The position numbers and the translations under genes are program-made. The notes beneath the pieces are model-generated. The model ran no database searches and was not told the DNA's origin. It saw nothing but the letters and a program-made list of their open reading frames with translations. Of a stretch of 64,000 nt of DNA, positions 33,004 to 42,057 are shown in pieces. The first letter of the stretch is position 1; every line of letters begins with the position of its first letter. The stretch is from Bacteroides neonati (GTDB lineage Bacteria; Bacteroidota; Bacteroidia; Bacteroidales; Bacteroidaceae), in contig NZ_HG726028.1 in the NCBI RefSeq assembly GCF_000499785.1, positions 62,001 to 126,000 of the forward strand, written 5' to 3'.

Positions 33004-36000
33004 TTACTTATACTCCTGCCAGCTCTTGATTTGGATATCCTCCTGCTTCAACTCGCAGAATGCTTCGATGAAGGCACTTGCCAGACGAGCATTGGTAATC
33101 AATGGAATATTATGATCGATGGCTCCGCGACGAATCTTGTAGCCATTCGTCAGTTCACGTTTCGAGTGATTCTTCGGAATATTCACGATCAGGTCGAATT
33201 TATGATCGGCAATCATCTGCATCACGTTGTCTTCCGAACCGGGCTTCTCATCGGGCCAGTACACCGGATGTGCAGTTACCCCATGTGCGTTAAGGAAAGC
33301 AGCGGTTCCGGCAGTGGCATGAATCTTATATCCCTTGGCAAACAACATGCGGCTGGCTTCGAGCAGATCGACTTTCGACTTCATTGCGCCCGAAGAGAAC
33401 ATCACACCTTTCTCGGGAATCTTGAAGCCGGTAGCAATCATTGCATTGAGCAGTGCTTCGGAGAAGTCGTCGCCAATACAACCTACCTCGCCGGTAGAAG
33501 ACATATCGACACCTAGTACAGGGTCGGCTTTGTGCAAGCGTGAGAAAGAGAATTGCGAAGCTTTTACGCCGATCCAGTCAATATCAAATGCTGACTTATC
33601 GGGGCGGGTATACGGTGCATCGAGCATGATGCGAGTAGCTGTTTCGATGAAGTTGCGCTTCAGTACCTTCGATACGAATGGGAAGCTACGCGATGCGCGC
33701 AAGTTACACTCAATGACCTTTACTTCGTTGTTACGCGCCAGGAACTGAATGTTGAACGGACCCGAGATGTTTAATTCTTTGGCAATCTCGCGACTGATTC
33801 TCTTGATGCGACGAGCCGTAGCAAAATAGATTTTCTGCGCGGGGAACACCAACGTAGCATCGCCCGAGTGTACGCCGGCAAACTCTACGTGTTCGGAAAT
33901 AGCGTATTCGATCACCTCGCCGTTTTGAGCCACTGCATCGAACTCGATCTCTTTGGTGTTTTCGAGGAACTGAGAAACCACTACAGGGAATTCTTTAGAT
34001 ACCTCGGCAGCCATACGCAAGAAGTTTTCCAGCTCCTCGTCGTCGTAGCAAACATTCATGGCAGCACCCGAAAGCACGTACGACGGACGAACCAAGACGG
34101 GATAGCCTACTTTCTCGACAAAACCTTTCACCTCGTCTAAGCTGGTAAGTTCCATCCAAGCGGGTTGGTCGATGCCCAACTGATCGAGCATAGCCGAGAA
34201 CTTATTGCGATTCTCTGCACGGTCGATAGAGAGTGGAGAGGTTCCCAATACAGGCACCGACTGGCGATACAGCTTCATGGCCATGTTGTTGGGGATTTGT
34301 CCGCCTACGGATACGATCACACCACGGGGTTGTTCGAGGTCGATCACATCGAGCACACGCTCGAACGATAGTTCGTCGAAGTAAAGGCGGTCGCACATAT
34401 CATAATCGGTCGATACCGTTTCGGGATTGTAGTTGATCATGATCGATTTGTATCCCAGCTTACGAGCCGTTTGCACAGCGTTGACCGAACACCAGTCGAA
34501 TTCTACCGACGAACCGATGCGGTAAGCACCCGATCCGAGTACAACGACCGATTTTTCGTTCTTGTAGTAGTTTACATCGTAACCCTCGGTAGCATAGGTC
34601 ATGTAGAGGTAGTTAGTCAGTTCGGGATGTTCGGAAGCGATGGTGTTGATGCGTTTCACTGCGGGCAGGATGTTCAACTCTTTGCGACGGGCACGTACCA
34701 TCAGGTTTTCTTTCTCCATATTACCTTCGGGGTTAAGTACGAAGCGGGCAATCTGGAAGTCGGAGAAACCAAGTATTTTGGCTTCGCGCAATACATCGGC
34801 AGGAATCTCCTCTACCTTGTTGTATTGCGAGAGCTTATTTTTATAATCGACAATGTTCTGCAATTTGCCTAAGAACCAAGGATCGATCTTAGTTAGCTGA
34901 TGAATGCGGTCGATGCTGTATCCCGCCTCCATGGCTGAAGCAATGGCAAACACACGCAGGTCGGTAGGACAAGAGAGTTCCTTGTCGAGATCGTCGAATA
35001 CAAGATCGTCATTGCCCACGAAACCGTGCATGCCTTGGCCAATCATACGCAATCCTTTCTGAATAATCTCTTCGAAGGAGCGACCGATAGACATGATTTC
35101 GCCTACCGACTTCATGCTCGAACCAATCTCGCGCGATACACCGGCAAACTTAGTCAAATCCCAACGGGGAATCTTACAGATATAGTAATCGAGTTGTGGA
35201 GCGGCATAAGCGGAGTTGGTAGTACCCATCTCGCCAATCTGATCGAGGGTATAGCCCAAAGCCACCTTGGCAGCTACGAACGCCAACGGATAGCCGGTTG
35301 CTTTGGATGCCAAGGCAGACGAACGGCTCAGACGAGCATTGACCTCAATCACACGATAGTCATCGGTTTCGGAGTTGAACGCGTACTGAATGTTACATTC
35401 GCCCACAATGCCTAGGTGACGGATACATTTCGTAGACAATTCTTTCAACAGGGTCAACTCTACATCATCGAGCGAGCAGGTAGGAGCAACTACAATAGAC
35501 TCTCCGGTGTGAATACCCAACGGATCGAAATTCTCCATGCTTGCCACCGTAAAACAGTGGTCGTTGGCATCGCGAATCACTTCGAATTCGATTTCTTTCC
35601 ATCCCTTCAACGACTCTTCGACCAGGATCTGCTTTGAGAAAGCAAAAGAACTTTCGGCCAATGCCAGGAATTCTTCTTTGTTCTCGCAGATACCACTACC
35701 CAATCCGCCCAAGGCATAAGCCGAGCGAACCATAACCGGGAAGCCGATACGTTCGGCAGCAGCAATGGCATCGGCCATGGTCTCTACCGCTTGACTGACG
35801 GGAGTCTTCATGTCAATTTCATCAAGCTTCTTCACAAAAAGGTCGCGATCTTCGGTGTACATGATAGCCTCCACCGAGGTACCCAACACCTTCACACCAT
35901 ATTTATCAAGAATGCCTTGCATGTAGAGTTCCGTACCACAGTTCAACGCCGTTTGTCCACCAAAGGCCAACAAGATACCATCCGGACGTTCTTTCTTGAT

Positions 36001-36225
36001 AATCTCCTCCACAAAATAGGTATTAACGGGAAGGAAATAAACCTTATCAGCAATTCCTTCGGAAGTCTGAATGGTTGCGATGTTCGGATTGACCAATACC
36101 GAACTGATACCTTCTTCTTTCAAGGCTTTCAGTGCCTGCGAACCAGAGTAGTCAAACTCTCCGGCTTGTCCTATCTTAAGTGCTCCTGAACCTAAGACAA
36201 GGACTTTTTTCATTTCCTTTTCCAT
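33004..36225 (-). CDS. carB: Carbamoyl-phosphate synthase large subunit
   Basis: Makes carbamoyl phosphate from glutamine-derived ammonia, bicarbonate and two ATP, feeding pyrimidine and arginine synthesis. The 1073 residues contain the two homologous ATP-grasp halves: GSGALKIGQAGEFDYSGSQA (near the N terminus) and GSGAYRIGSSVEFDWCSVNA (near 565), each followed by its ATP-grasp domain, and the C-terminal MGS-like regulatory domain (GYKIHATAGTAAFLNAHGV ... NIPKNHSKRELTNGYKIRRG). Length is typical. The small subunit carA is not next to it here. Upstream is a leader with a 39-codon ORF and an intrinsic terminator, so attenuation is likely. Confidence 0.97.
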   Translation of the reverse strand: MEKEMKKVLVLGSGALKIGQAGEFDYSGSQALKALKEEGISSVLVNPNIATIQTSEGIADKVYFLPVNTYFVEEIIKKERPDGILLAFGGQTALNCGTELYMQGILDKYGVKVLGTSVEAIMYTEDRDLFVKKLDEIDMKTPVSQAVETMADAIAAAERIGFPVMVRSAYALGGLGSGICENKEEFLALAESSFAFSKQILVEESLKGWKEIEFEVIRDANDHCFTVASMENFDPLGIHTGESIVVAPTCSLDDVELTLLKELSTKCIRHLGIVGECNIQYAFNSETDDYRVIEVNARLSRSSALASKATGYPLAFVAAKVALGYTLDQIGEMGTTNSAYAAPQLDYYICKIPRWDLTKFAGVSREIGSSMKSVGEIMSIGRSFEEIIQKGLRMIGQGMHGFVGNDDLVFDDLDKELSCPTDLRVFAIASAMEAGYSIDRIHQLTKIDPWFLGKLQNIVDYKNKLSQYNKVEEIPADVLREAKILGFSDFQIARFVLNPEGNMEKENLMVRARRKELNILPAVKRINTIASEHPELTNYLYMTYATEGYDVNYYKNEKSVVVLGSGAYRIGSSVEFDWCSVNAVQTARKLGYKSIMINYNPETVSTDYDMCDRLYFDELSFERVLDVIDLEQPRGVIVSVGGQIPNNMAMKLYRQSVPVLGTSPLSIDRAENRNKFSAMLDQLGIDQPAWMELTSLDEVKGFVEKVGYPVLVRPSYVLSGAAMNVCYDDEELENFLRMAAEVSKEFPVVVSQFLENTKEIEFDAVAQNGEVIEYAISEHVEFAGVHSGDATLVFPAQKIYFATARRIKRISREIAKELNISGPFNIQFLARNNEVKVIECNLRASRSFPFVSKVLKRNFIETATRIMLDAPYTRPDKSAFDIDWIGVKASQFSFSRLHKADPVLGVDMSSTGEVGCIGDDFSEALLNAMIATGFKIPEKGVMFSSGAMKSKVDLLEASRMLFAKGYKIHATAGTAAFLNAHGVTAHPVYWPDEKPGSEDNVMQMIADHKFDLIVNIPKNHSKRELTNGYKIRRGAIDHNIPLITNARLASAFIEAFCELKQEDIQIKSWQEYK

Positions 36226-36271
36226 TTCTTCTTTTATATATTATAATAAGTGGTTGTTTTCGTATACACAC

Positions 36272-36309
36272 AAAAAAAATGCGTTACCCTTAAAAAGGAC
36301 TAACGCATT
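36272..36309 (-). terminator. Intrinsic terminator in the carB leader (attenuator)
   Basis: AATGCGTTA (36301-36309 on the minus strand) pairs perfectly with TAACGCATT (36278-36286); an inner CCTT/AAGG stem adds four pairs, and the stem continues into a T-run ending at 36272. It lies about 50 bases before the carB start codon, so most transcripts would stop unless it is prevented from folding. Confidence 0.8.
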
Positions 36310-36419
36310 ACCAAAGAACAAAATATCGTTTTTGGGAAATAGGGGAAGAAGCCAGCAGATTCGGGATGAAAGACATCCGATTGAAGATAATACCGACTTC
36401 TGATTTCCTGTTGATTCAT
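36300..36419 (-). CDS. Leader peptide ORF of carB
   Basis: A 39-codon ORF in the carB leader: starts at ATG 36419-36417 with MNQQEIRSRYYLQSDVF and ends in CSLVMR, with the stop TAG (36302-36300) inside the terminator stem. The last codons overlap the left arm of the hairpin, so a ribosome reaching the stop would stop the terminator from forming. A U-rich stretch (ATATTTTGTTCTTTGG) precedes the hairpin. This is the layout of E. coli pyrBI control. It has 5 Phe, 3 Tyr, 4 Pro and only 3 Arg, so an arginine-type attenuator is less likely. Translation is inferred, not proven. Confidence 0.55.
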   Translation of the reverse strand: MNQQEIRSRYYLQSDVFHPESAGFFPYFPKTIFCSLVMR

Positions 36420-36465
36420 TGCTACTTTAAAATTTGTGCAAAGTAAAGACTTATTTTGAACATAG

Positions 36466-36473
36466 CAAAGATA
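36466..36473 (-). promoter_or_regulatory. -7 element of the carB promoter
   Basis: TATCTTTG on the minus strand matches TAnnTTTG; transcription would start near 36458 and give a leader of about 230 bases that contains the leader peptide ORF and the attenuator. No clear -33 TTTG is seen. Confidence 0.5.
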
Positions 36474-36489
36474 TTCGAATCATTTTGTG

Positions 36490-36497
36490 TAATTTTG
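36490..36497 (+). promoter_or_regulatory. -7 element of the trpS promoter
   Basis: TAATTTTG matches TAnnTTTG and lies 28 bases before the trpS start. The trpS and carB promoters are divergent and overlap by a few dozen bases. No convincing -33 element is seen. Confidence 0.5.
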
Positions 36498-36525
36498 CAC
36501 GAAATTATTAACGAACAGAATTTTT

Positions 36526-37515
36526 ATGGAAACAGTTGTTAGTGGAATTCGCCCGACAGGCAATTTGCATTTGGGCAATTATTTTGGAGCAGTGAAAAGT
36601 TTTCTGCAAATGCAGAACGAATATAATTGTTATTTCTTTATTGCCGACTGGCACTCTTTAACGACACGCCCCAAACCTGAAAACATAGTGAACAGTGCAC
36701 GCACCATTCTGACCGAATACCTGGCTTGCGGAATAGACCCCGATAAAGCCACTATCTATATACAGAGCGATGTGAAAGAGGTGCTCGAACTGTACCTCTA
36801 CTTGAATATGAATGCTTATCTGGGAGAGATGGAGCGTTGTACCACCTTCAAAGAGAAAGCACGCAAGCAACCCGATAATGTAAATGCAGGTTTGCTGACG
36901 TATCCGACACTGATGGCTGCCGACATTCTGATTCATAAAGCGGTCAAAGTACCGGTAGGCAAGGATCAGGAGCAGAATATGGAAATGGCTCGCAAGTTTG
37001 CCCGTCGCTTTAATACGGTATACGGGGTAGACTTCTTCCCGGAACCGGCCTCTTTCTCGCTGGCTGCCAAAGCAGTTAAAATACCCGGATTGGATGGATC
37101 GGGCAAGATGGGAAAATCTGAAGGAAACTGTATTTACCTGATGGATGATGCAGAAACCATTCGTAAGAAAGTGATGAAAGCAGTGACCGATGCAGGTCCT
37201 ACCGCTCCTAATAGCGAGAAACCGGAGGTGATACAAAACCTCTTCACGTTTCTTGATATTGTATCGTCAAAAGAGACCTACGACTTCTTCAACGAAAAGT
37301 GGAACGATTGCTCTATCCGCTACGGAGACTTGAAGAAACAGTTAGCTGTAGATATTGCCGCCTTCAATGCTCCGATACGCGAGCGCATTGTTGAGTACTC
37401 GGCCAACACGGAATGGTTGGACAAGATTGCCCGCCAAGGTGCCGAGAAAGCACATGAGAGTGCAGCCAAAACGATCAAAGAAGTACGCGAAATCATCGGT
37501 TTCCGCACATACTAA
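36526..37515 (+). CDS. trpS: Tryptophan-tRNA ligase
   Basis: Charges tRNA-Trp with tryptophan. The 329-residue enzyme has the class I HIGH-type motif in GIRPTGNLHLGNYFGAVKSF (about 7-26) and KMSKS-type motif KMGKSEG (about 195-201), plus FIADWHSLTT and QSDVKEVLELYLYLN blocks of the family. It is a single plus-strand gene with its own promoter and a bidirectional terminator against the OmpA-family gene. Secure identification. Confidence 0.98.
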   Translation: METVVSGIRPTGNLHLGNYFGAVKSFLQMQNEYNCYFFIADWHSLTTRPKPENIVNSARTILTEYLACGIDPDKATIYIQSDVKEVLELYLYLNMNAYLGEMERCTTFKEKARKQPDNVNAGLLTYPTLMAADILIHKAVKVPVGKDQEQNMEMARKFARRFNTVYGVDFFPEPASFSLAAKAVKIPGLDGSGKMGKSEGNCIYLMDDAETIRKKVMKAVTDAGPTAPNSEKPEVIQNLFTFLDIVSSKETYDFFNEKWNDCSIRYGDLKKQLAVDIAAFNAPIRERIVEYSANTEWLDKIARQGAEKAHESAAKTIKEVREIIGFRTY

Positions 37516-37542
37516 AAGAGATTCGGAAATTTTAAAAAAGAG

Positions 37543-37580
37543 AGAGGGTTCACTTCGCAATGAAGTGAACCCTCTTTTTC
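37543..37580 (+). terminator. Bidirectional terminator between trpS and the OmpA-family gene
   Basis: A perfect 14-bp stem (AGAGGGTTCACTTC at 37543-37556 and its complement at 37562-37575) with a 5-base loop is followed by a T-run on the plus strand and preceded by A-rich sequence for the minus strand. It separates two converging genes. Confidence 0.9.
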
Positions 37581-37601
37581 TCAGATTATAGTGTCTACTT
37601 A

Positions 37602-38789
37602 TCAGTTAGCAGATTCAACCAATACAACGCGGTTCAAGTAAACCGGTTTACCGAATTTATCTACACCACCACCTGCATCAACTTTCAAGCGGTTAGCAGC
37701 AATTCCGTATTTCTTAACCAATACATCAACAACAGCTTGTGCACGTTTCATACTCAACTCTTTGTTGAAAGCAGGAGTACCTGTTGCAGAGTCGGCATAT
37801 CCGTATACTGTGTAAGTCATGTCGGGGAATTCGTTCATTCTATCGGCCAAGAACTTAATGTTCATCTCTTCGCGAGGAGAAAGTGCTGCCGAACCGATCG
37901 TAAAGAATACAGTACGAGGAGCAATATTGGCATCAACAGTTACATTCTCTTGTTCTACAACTGCAGTAGGCTTGTTTTGTGCATCGGCCAGTTGTTGTTG
38001 CAAGCTCAGGTTAGCAGCTGCCATCTGATTCATCATCTGACGCATATTGCTAAGTTCAAGCTCGGAGATAATTTGTGGTACAGGACGATTGAATCCACGA
38101 GCAGGGAAACGATAGGTCAAACCAAGTGTTGCACTGACAACTCCGTCGAAATCGTGCTTGCCAATAGGTTCGCCATCAAATTTGCTTTCGGTACCCATAG
38201 CGCTCAACTCTAGGTTAAGGTCAAGAGCACTCGACAAGCGGAAACGGTTAATCAAACCTACATTTACAGCAAATGCTTCACGCTCTGGAGAGGTGTAGTT
38301 ATGAACAAAACCTGCACCCAAATAAGGAATGATTTCGTATACACGTTGTGAGTTGTATCCTCCAAATAAGGCATTGAGGTTAAACATTACATCACCGTGA
38401 AGATTCATGTAATCAAACTTCTGCTTGTAATAACCATCGCCAATAACACCACCTGTTACATAAGGAGCTGTTTTGTTATAGGTATAGCCTTTTGCTTGTA
38501 ATCCGCTATACTGTAAACGTAAACCAAGACCCGGAGTAAACCATTTGCCAACGGCAACATTTAATGTGGGGCTAATACGATCTGTAAACTTACCAGCATG
38601 ATCTTCGTGACCGAACAAAACAGAAGCACCACCACCAAGAGAAATAAACCAATTATCCCAGAATGGATTGGTTATCACTTGATATTTATCCTTCACTTGG
38701 ATAACTTCAACTTCGGTAACAGTAGCCTGCTGCGCAGCTGCAGCAGAAGCAACGCCGGCAAACGCCAGCAGCATTAAAATTTTTTTCAT
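37602..38789 (-). CDS. OmpA-family outer membrane protein
   Basis: A 395-residue outer-membrane porin/anchor. Signal peptide (MKKILMLLAFAGVASAAAAQ) is followed by an OmpA-type beta-barrel (about 40-235), a short helical linker, and the C-terminal OmpA peptidoglycan-binding domain (FTIGSAALSPREEMNIKFLA, then YADSATGTPAFNKELSMKRA and VVDVLVKKYGIAANRLKVDA). The NxxLSxxRAxxV motif reads NKELSMKRAQAVV. It is the typical abundant OmpA of Bacteroides and stands alone. The exact named homologue is not assigned. Confidence 0.92.
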   Translation of the reverse strand: MKKILMLLAFAGVASAAAAQQATVTEVEVIQVKDKYQVITNPFWDNWFISLGGGASVLFGHEDHAGKFTDRISPTLNVAVGKWFTPGLGLRLQYSGLQAKGYTYNKTAPYVTGGVIGDGYYKQKFDYMNLHGDVMFNLNALFGGYNSQRVYEIIPYLGAGFVHNYTSPEREAFAVNVGLINRFRLSSALDLNLELSAMGTESKFDGEPIGKHDFDGVVSATLGLTYRFPARGFNRPVPQIISELELSNMRQMMNQMAAANLSLQQQLADAQNKPTAVVEQENVTVDANIAPRTVFFTIGSAALSPREEMNIKFLADRMNEFPDMTYTVYGYADSATGTPAFNKELSMKRAQAVVDVLVKKYGIAANRLKVDAGGGVDKFGKPVYLNRVVLVESAN

Positions 38790-38895
38790 ATACCTAAAAT
38801 AGTTAAGTTGTTATTATGTCTTTTACTATTGTAACTGTTTAAATAACACGAGCTACACTAAAAGGTTCTGAAAATATTAAAAAAAATGGTTTCGT

Positions 38896-41800
38896 CTATT
38901 TCCTTTTTAGTACAAATACCGGTAGGAAGATAAACACAGCAACGATAGACATCAATAGCCCACCAATAGTACCTGCCGCCAATGGAAACCAGAAAGCCTC
39001 TTTGTCTGTTCCCACCATAAAAGGGATAAAACCTAGAATAGTGGAAACGACCGTTAGGAAAATTGGGATCACCTTTGCATTCCAAGCCTTGGTATATGCG
39101 CGTCTTGAGCTCATTCGGGGCAAACGTCTGCGAATGGAATTGTACTCATTCAGTATATAAATACTGGCATTCACCGTGATACCGCAAAGCAACACAAACG
39201 CGGCAAAACCTCCTTGGTCAAAATTAAGTTTGAACCAATAAAAGGTAAGAAACACTCCGATATACGACACCGGAATAACTCCGATAATAGCCAATGGTTG
39301 CTTCAATGAGTTAAATAAAATACTGGTTGTAAAGAATATGATGGCGATAACAACCAGCAATAGCAAGTATTGTTTATTATCCTTTTGCCCCCACGACCAA
39401 TTCTGGCTATCCGACTCGGCACTATACCCCATAGGCAGAAGGGTGTTAAACTCTTCTAAATCACGTTTCAGTATTTTATTACCTTGCTCGGAAGATCCGA
39501 TATACTCGTATTGCAAACACAACCGGTATTGCTGATTTTCTTTGGCTACCTGCTGGGGCATCTGCCCTTTCTCGACAGTTGCCAAACCCGATAATTTATG
39601 TTGCTTATCCGTTGTGCCATAAGGAAAATACTGCATGGCCCATATATCATACTCGTGAGACTGTTTCGAAGAGAGCTTGATCTTCTCTACTCCATTCTCG
39701 GCCACGACCGCACCAATCTCCATATTCTTACCATAGATCGGTCGCATCAGGCTAAATAACGTATTGGCTTCAATATCTTCCTGTGCCATTCGTTCTTTGT
39801 TCAGCTGAAAGTAAAACTCTTGATAATCATCCTTCCACCAAGAGAATTCGGAGTTGATGGCTACCTCTTTGATTCGTCTGTGCGTCAACAGTTTCTCTTT
39901 CAACCGCTCGGCCCATTGATACAGTTCGTCGTAGTTATAACCATACATCTTCACCCGAAATGAACCGGCCCCTTCGCGCACATCATTACTGAACCCTTGG
40001 TCTTGCAAGCCATAAACGCCCCAACTACCACCTCCCAATTGAAGTGCTTTGCTGATAATGTTCGCTTTCAGGGTATAAGGGAAGCCGCTGTTTTGATGTT
40101 CTTTCTTAAAGGTAATACTGATATTGCCACGGCGTGCACTGTAAACCGATGTTTGAAACTGCTTTATTTCACTAAACTCACTCAGATACGTTTCCATCTT
40201 TTTCACCAGTGTATTCATTTGCTCCAACGTGCTTCCATTGGGCAGATTGGCATTGGCATACAATACGACCTCTTCATTGCGCGTAAAGTAGCTTCCTTCA
40301 TATACTTTCTGCACAAACAGCCTTAAACTGCCTCCCAAGGCTTTATCAACGATCGGTTTTACCTTTTCTTTATAAGTAGACGACCCGATTGTTTTATTGT
40401 AGAGTGCTACCATCTCTCCCTCACCTTCGAGCTTCTCGGGTAGTAGAAATACAGGCAAACCGAACAAAAGTAGTAGCAGTATGCACACGGCAAACCGCCA
40501 CCGACAAAGAATACCGATCAACCAGCCATAGAACCGGGTAAAATAAACGGGAAACCGCCGTATAAATCGTCGCATAGCTGCTACCCACCGCTTGTGGCTA
40601 AACCGTCGTTTCCTTTTCCTCAGCCCCATCTTATCAATCATAGCCGGTACAAAGAACAGGGCTACAAATAAGGAGACAATCAAATTGATAATCACTACGG
40701 CAGCAAAATCCTGTAAGTTCAGGCGTATCTTCTCATCCAGGAAAAAGATAATTACTAATGCGCCTACCGTGGTTAGTGTGGCTGCCAGTATAGAGAGAAA
40801 GGCCTTTCGGTTCTTTCGATGCAACAAATGATCGGCCATCATAATCGTATTGTCGAGTATCAAATTGAGTGATACGGTAATACCTGCCAACGAATAAAGC
40901 TGCATCTCCAAACCAAACAGATAGTAAAAGATCACGGCAATGGCCAGATTGATGCTCAGACTCACTACGATAAGGAAAAGATAGCGTGCGTTGAGCGTAA
41001 TAATCAGTACAAATAAAAGTAGAATGAGTACGGTAAGCCCCGTACGCAAGTAAATTTTATCGAGTTCTTCATGAATAAATTCGGTTGCGTCATAATTGGC
41101 ATGTATCTCATATCCGGCCGGAAGCACTCGTTGCAATTGGTCTATCTCCTGTTTGACTTGCTTACTTAACTGAAGTTGATTGGCTGTTTCCTCGGCAGTC
41201 AGCGACAGATAGATGGAATTGAGACCATTGATACGGTAATAGCTTTGTGGCTCTTCCTCAACACGTGTTACCTGTACCAGCTCGTTCAGTCGAATGACTC
41301 GCCCATCCGTTACTTTAACGGCTATGTCCGCTGCATCGAACTCATTGGTTTGACTGGTCGGTACCAAAGCCAAGCGTATCCACTGCTTCGTACCTGCCCC
41401 CGACTCTGTATCATAAGTACCCAGAAACTCCTTCTGGTAGTAGCGACTCACTGCCTGTTGAATCTCACTTATGCTGACACCTAAGTGGCGCAACTGCTCA
41501 CTATCATACTCTAGCCTCCACTCCATCGGAGTGGCACCGTTCAGCTCAATCTTATAAATACCCGGTATCTGTGCCAATCGGGTTTTGATATGTTCTTCGG
41601 CATACTGCTGAATCAGGATCGGTGTAGAAGGTGCATTCAAAGTAAACGACATGAAAGGACGCGAAGCATTTTCATCGGGACGTTTCATTTGAATATAAGG
41701 ATAGGTCACCCCATCGGGTAGCAACGGCCAAGTCTGCCGGATGATTGTAGATGCCTCGAAACGCACTACATCCGGACGGGCATGCTTATCGAGTTCAATC

Positions 41801-42057
41801 GTTATGTTTCCCCACCCATTGCCCGAGGTAGAATATATATTTCGGATACCTTTGATACGAGCCAACATAGCCTCTAGTTTGCTGGTAGCTTCCATCTCTA
41901 CTACACGTGCCGAATTGCCCGGCATACCGAAGCGGACCGTAAAGCCGGGTAACGTACGAGAAGGGTTCAGCTTAACAGGAAGCAGGGGTATCAATGCCAA
42001 CCCTACCAAGGCTACGCAGATAAAGGCTACAATCAATGTAAAGGACGAAGCTTTCAT
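38896..42057 (-). CDS. RND efflux permease, permease 2 (divergent)
   Basis: A 1053-residue inner-membrane RND transporter. Twelve membrane segments in two repeats flank two large periplasmic loops. TM4 contains a single Asp402 in NLILDNTIMMADHLLHR; the usual VDDAIVVVEN of AcrB has two Asp and ends in EN, so this protein keeps one Asp and lacks the Glu-Asn. Its repeat and sequence are far from the partner permease encoded upstream. It overlaps the TolC gene stop by 4 bases, so it is the last gene of the pump operon. Homologue-type drug, metal or peptide export is possible; the substrate cannot be read. Confidence 0.9.
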   Translation of the reverse strand: MKASSFTLIVAFICVALVGLALIPLLPVKLNPSRTLPGFTVRFGMPGNSARVVEMEATSKLEAMLARIKGIRNIYSTSGNGWGNITIELDKHARPDVVRFEASTIIRQTWPLLPDGVTYPYIQMKRPDENASRPFMSFTLNAPSTPILIQQYAEEHIKTRLAQIPGIYKIELNGATPMEWRLEYDSEQLRHLGVSISEIQQAVSRYYQKEFLGTYDTESGAGTKQWIRLALVPTSQTNEFDAADIAVKVTDGRVIRLNELVQVTRVEEEPQSYYRINGLNSIYLSLTAEETANQLQLSKQVKQEIDQLQRVLPAGYEIHANYDATEFIHEELDKIYLRTGLTVLILLLFVLIITLNARYLFLIVVSLSINLAIAVIFYYLFGLEMQLYSLAGITVSLNLILDNTIMMADHLLHRKNRKAFLSILAATLTTVGALVIIFFLDEKIRLNLQDFAAVVIINLIVSLFVALFFVPAMIDKMGLRKRKRRFSHKRWVAAMRRFIRRFPVYFTRFYGWLIGILCRWRFAVCILLLLLFGLPVFLLPEKLEGEGEMVALYNKTIGSSTYKEKVKPIVDKALGGSLRLFVQKVYEGSYFTRNEEVVLYANANLPNGSTLEQMNTLVKKMETYLSEFSEIKQFQTSVYSARRGNISITFKKEHQNSGFPYTLKANIISKALQLGGGSWGVYGLQDQGFSNDVREGAGSFRVKMYGYNYDELYQWAERLKEKLLTHRRIKEVAINSEFSWWKDDYQEFYFQLNKERMAQEDIEANTLFSLMRPIYGKNMEIGAVVAENGVEKIKLSSKQSHEYDIWAMQYFPYGTTDKQHKLSGLATVEKGQMPQQVAKENQQYRLCLQYEYIGSSEQGNKILKRDLEEFNTLLPMGYSAESDSQNWSWGQKDNKQYLLLLVVIAIIFFTTSILFNSLKQPLAIIGVIPVSYIGVFLTFYWFKLNFDQGGFAAFVLLCGITVNASIYILNEYNSIRRRLPRMSSRRAYTKAWNAKVIPIFLTVVSTILGFIPFMVGTDKEAFWFPLAAGTIGGLLMSIVAVFIFLPVFVLKRK

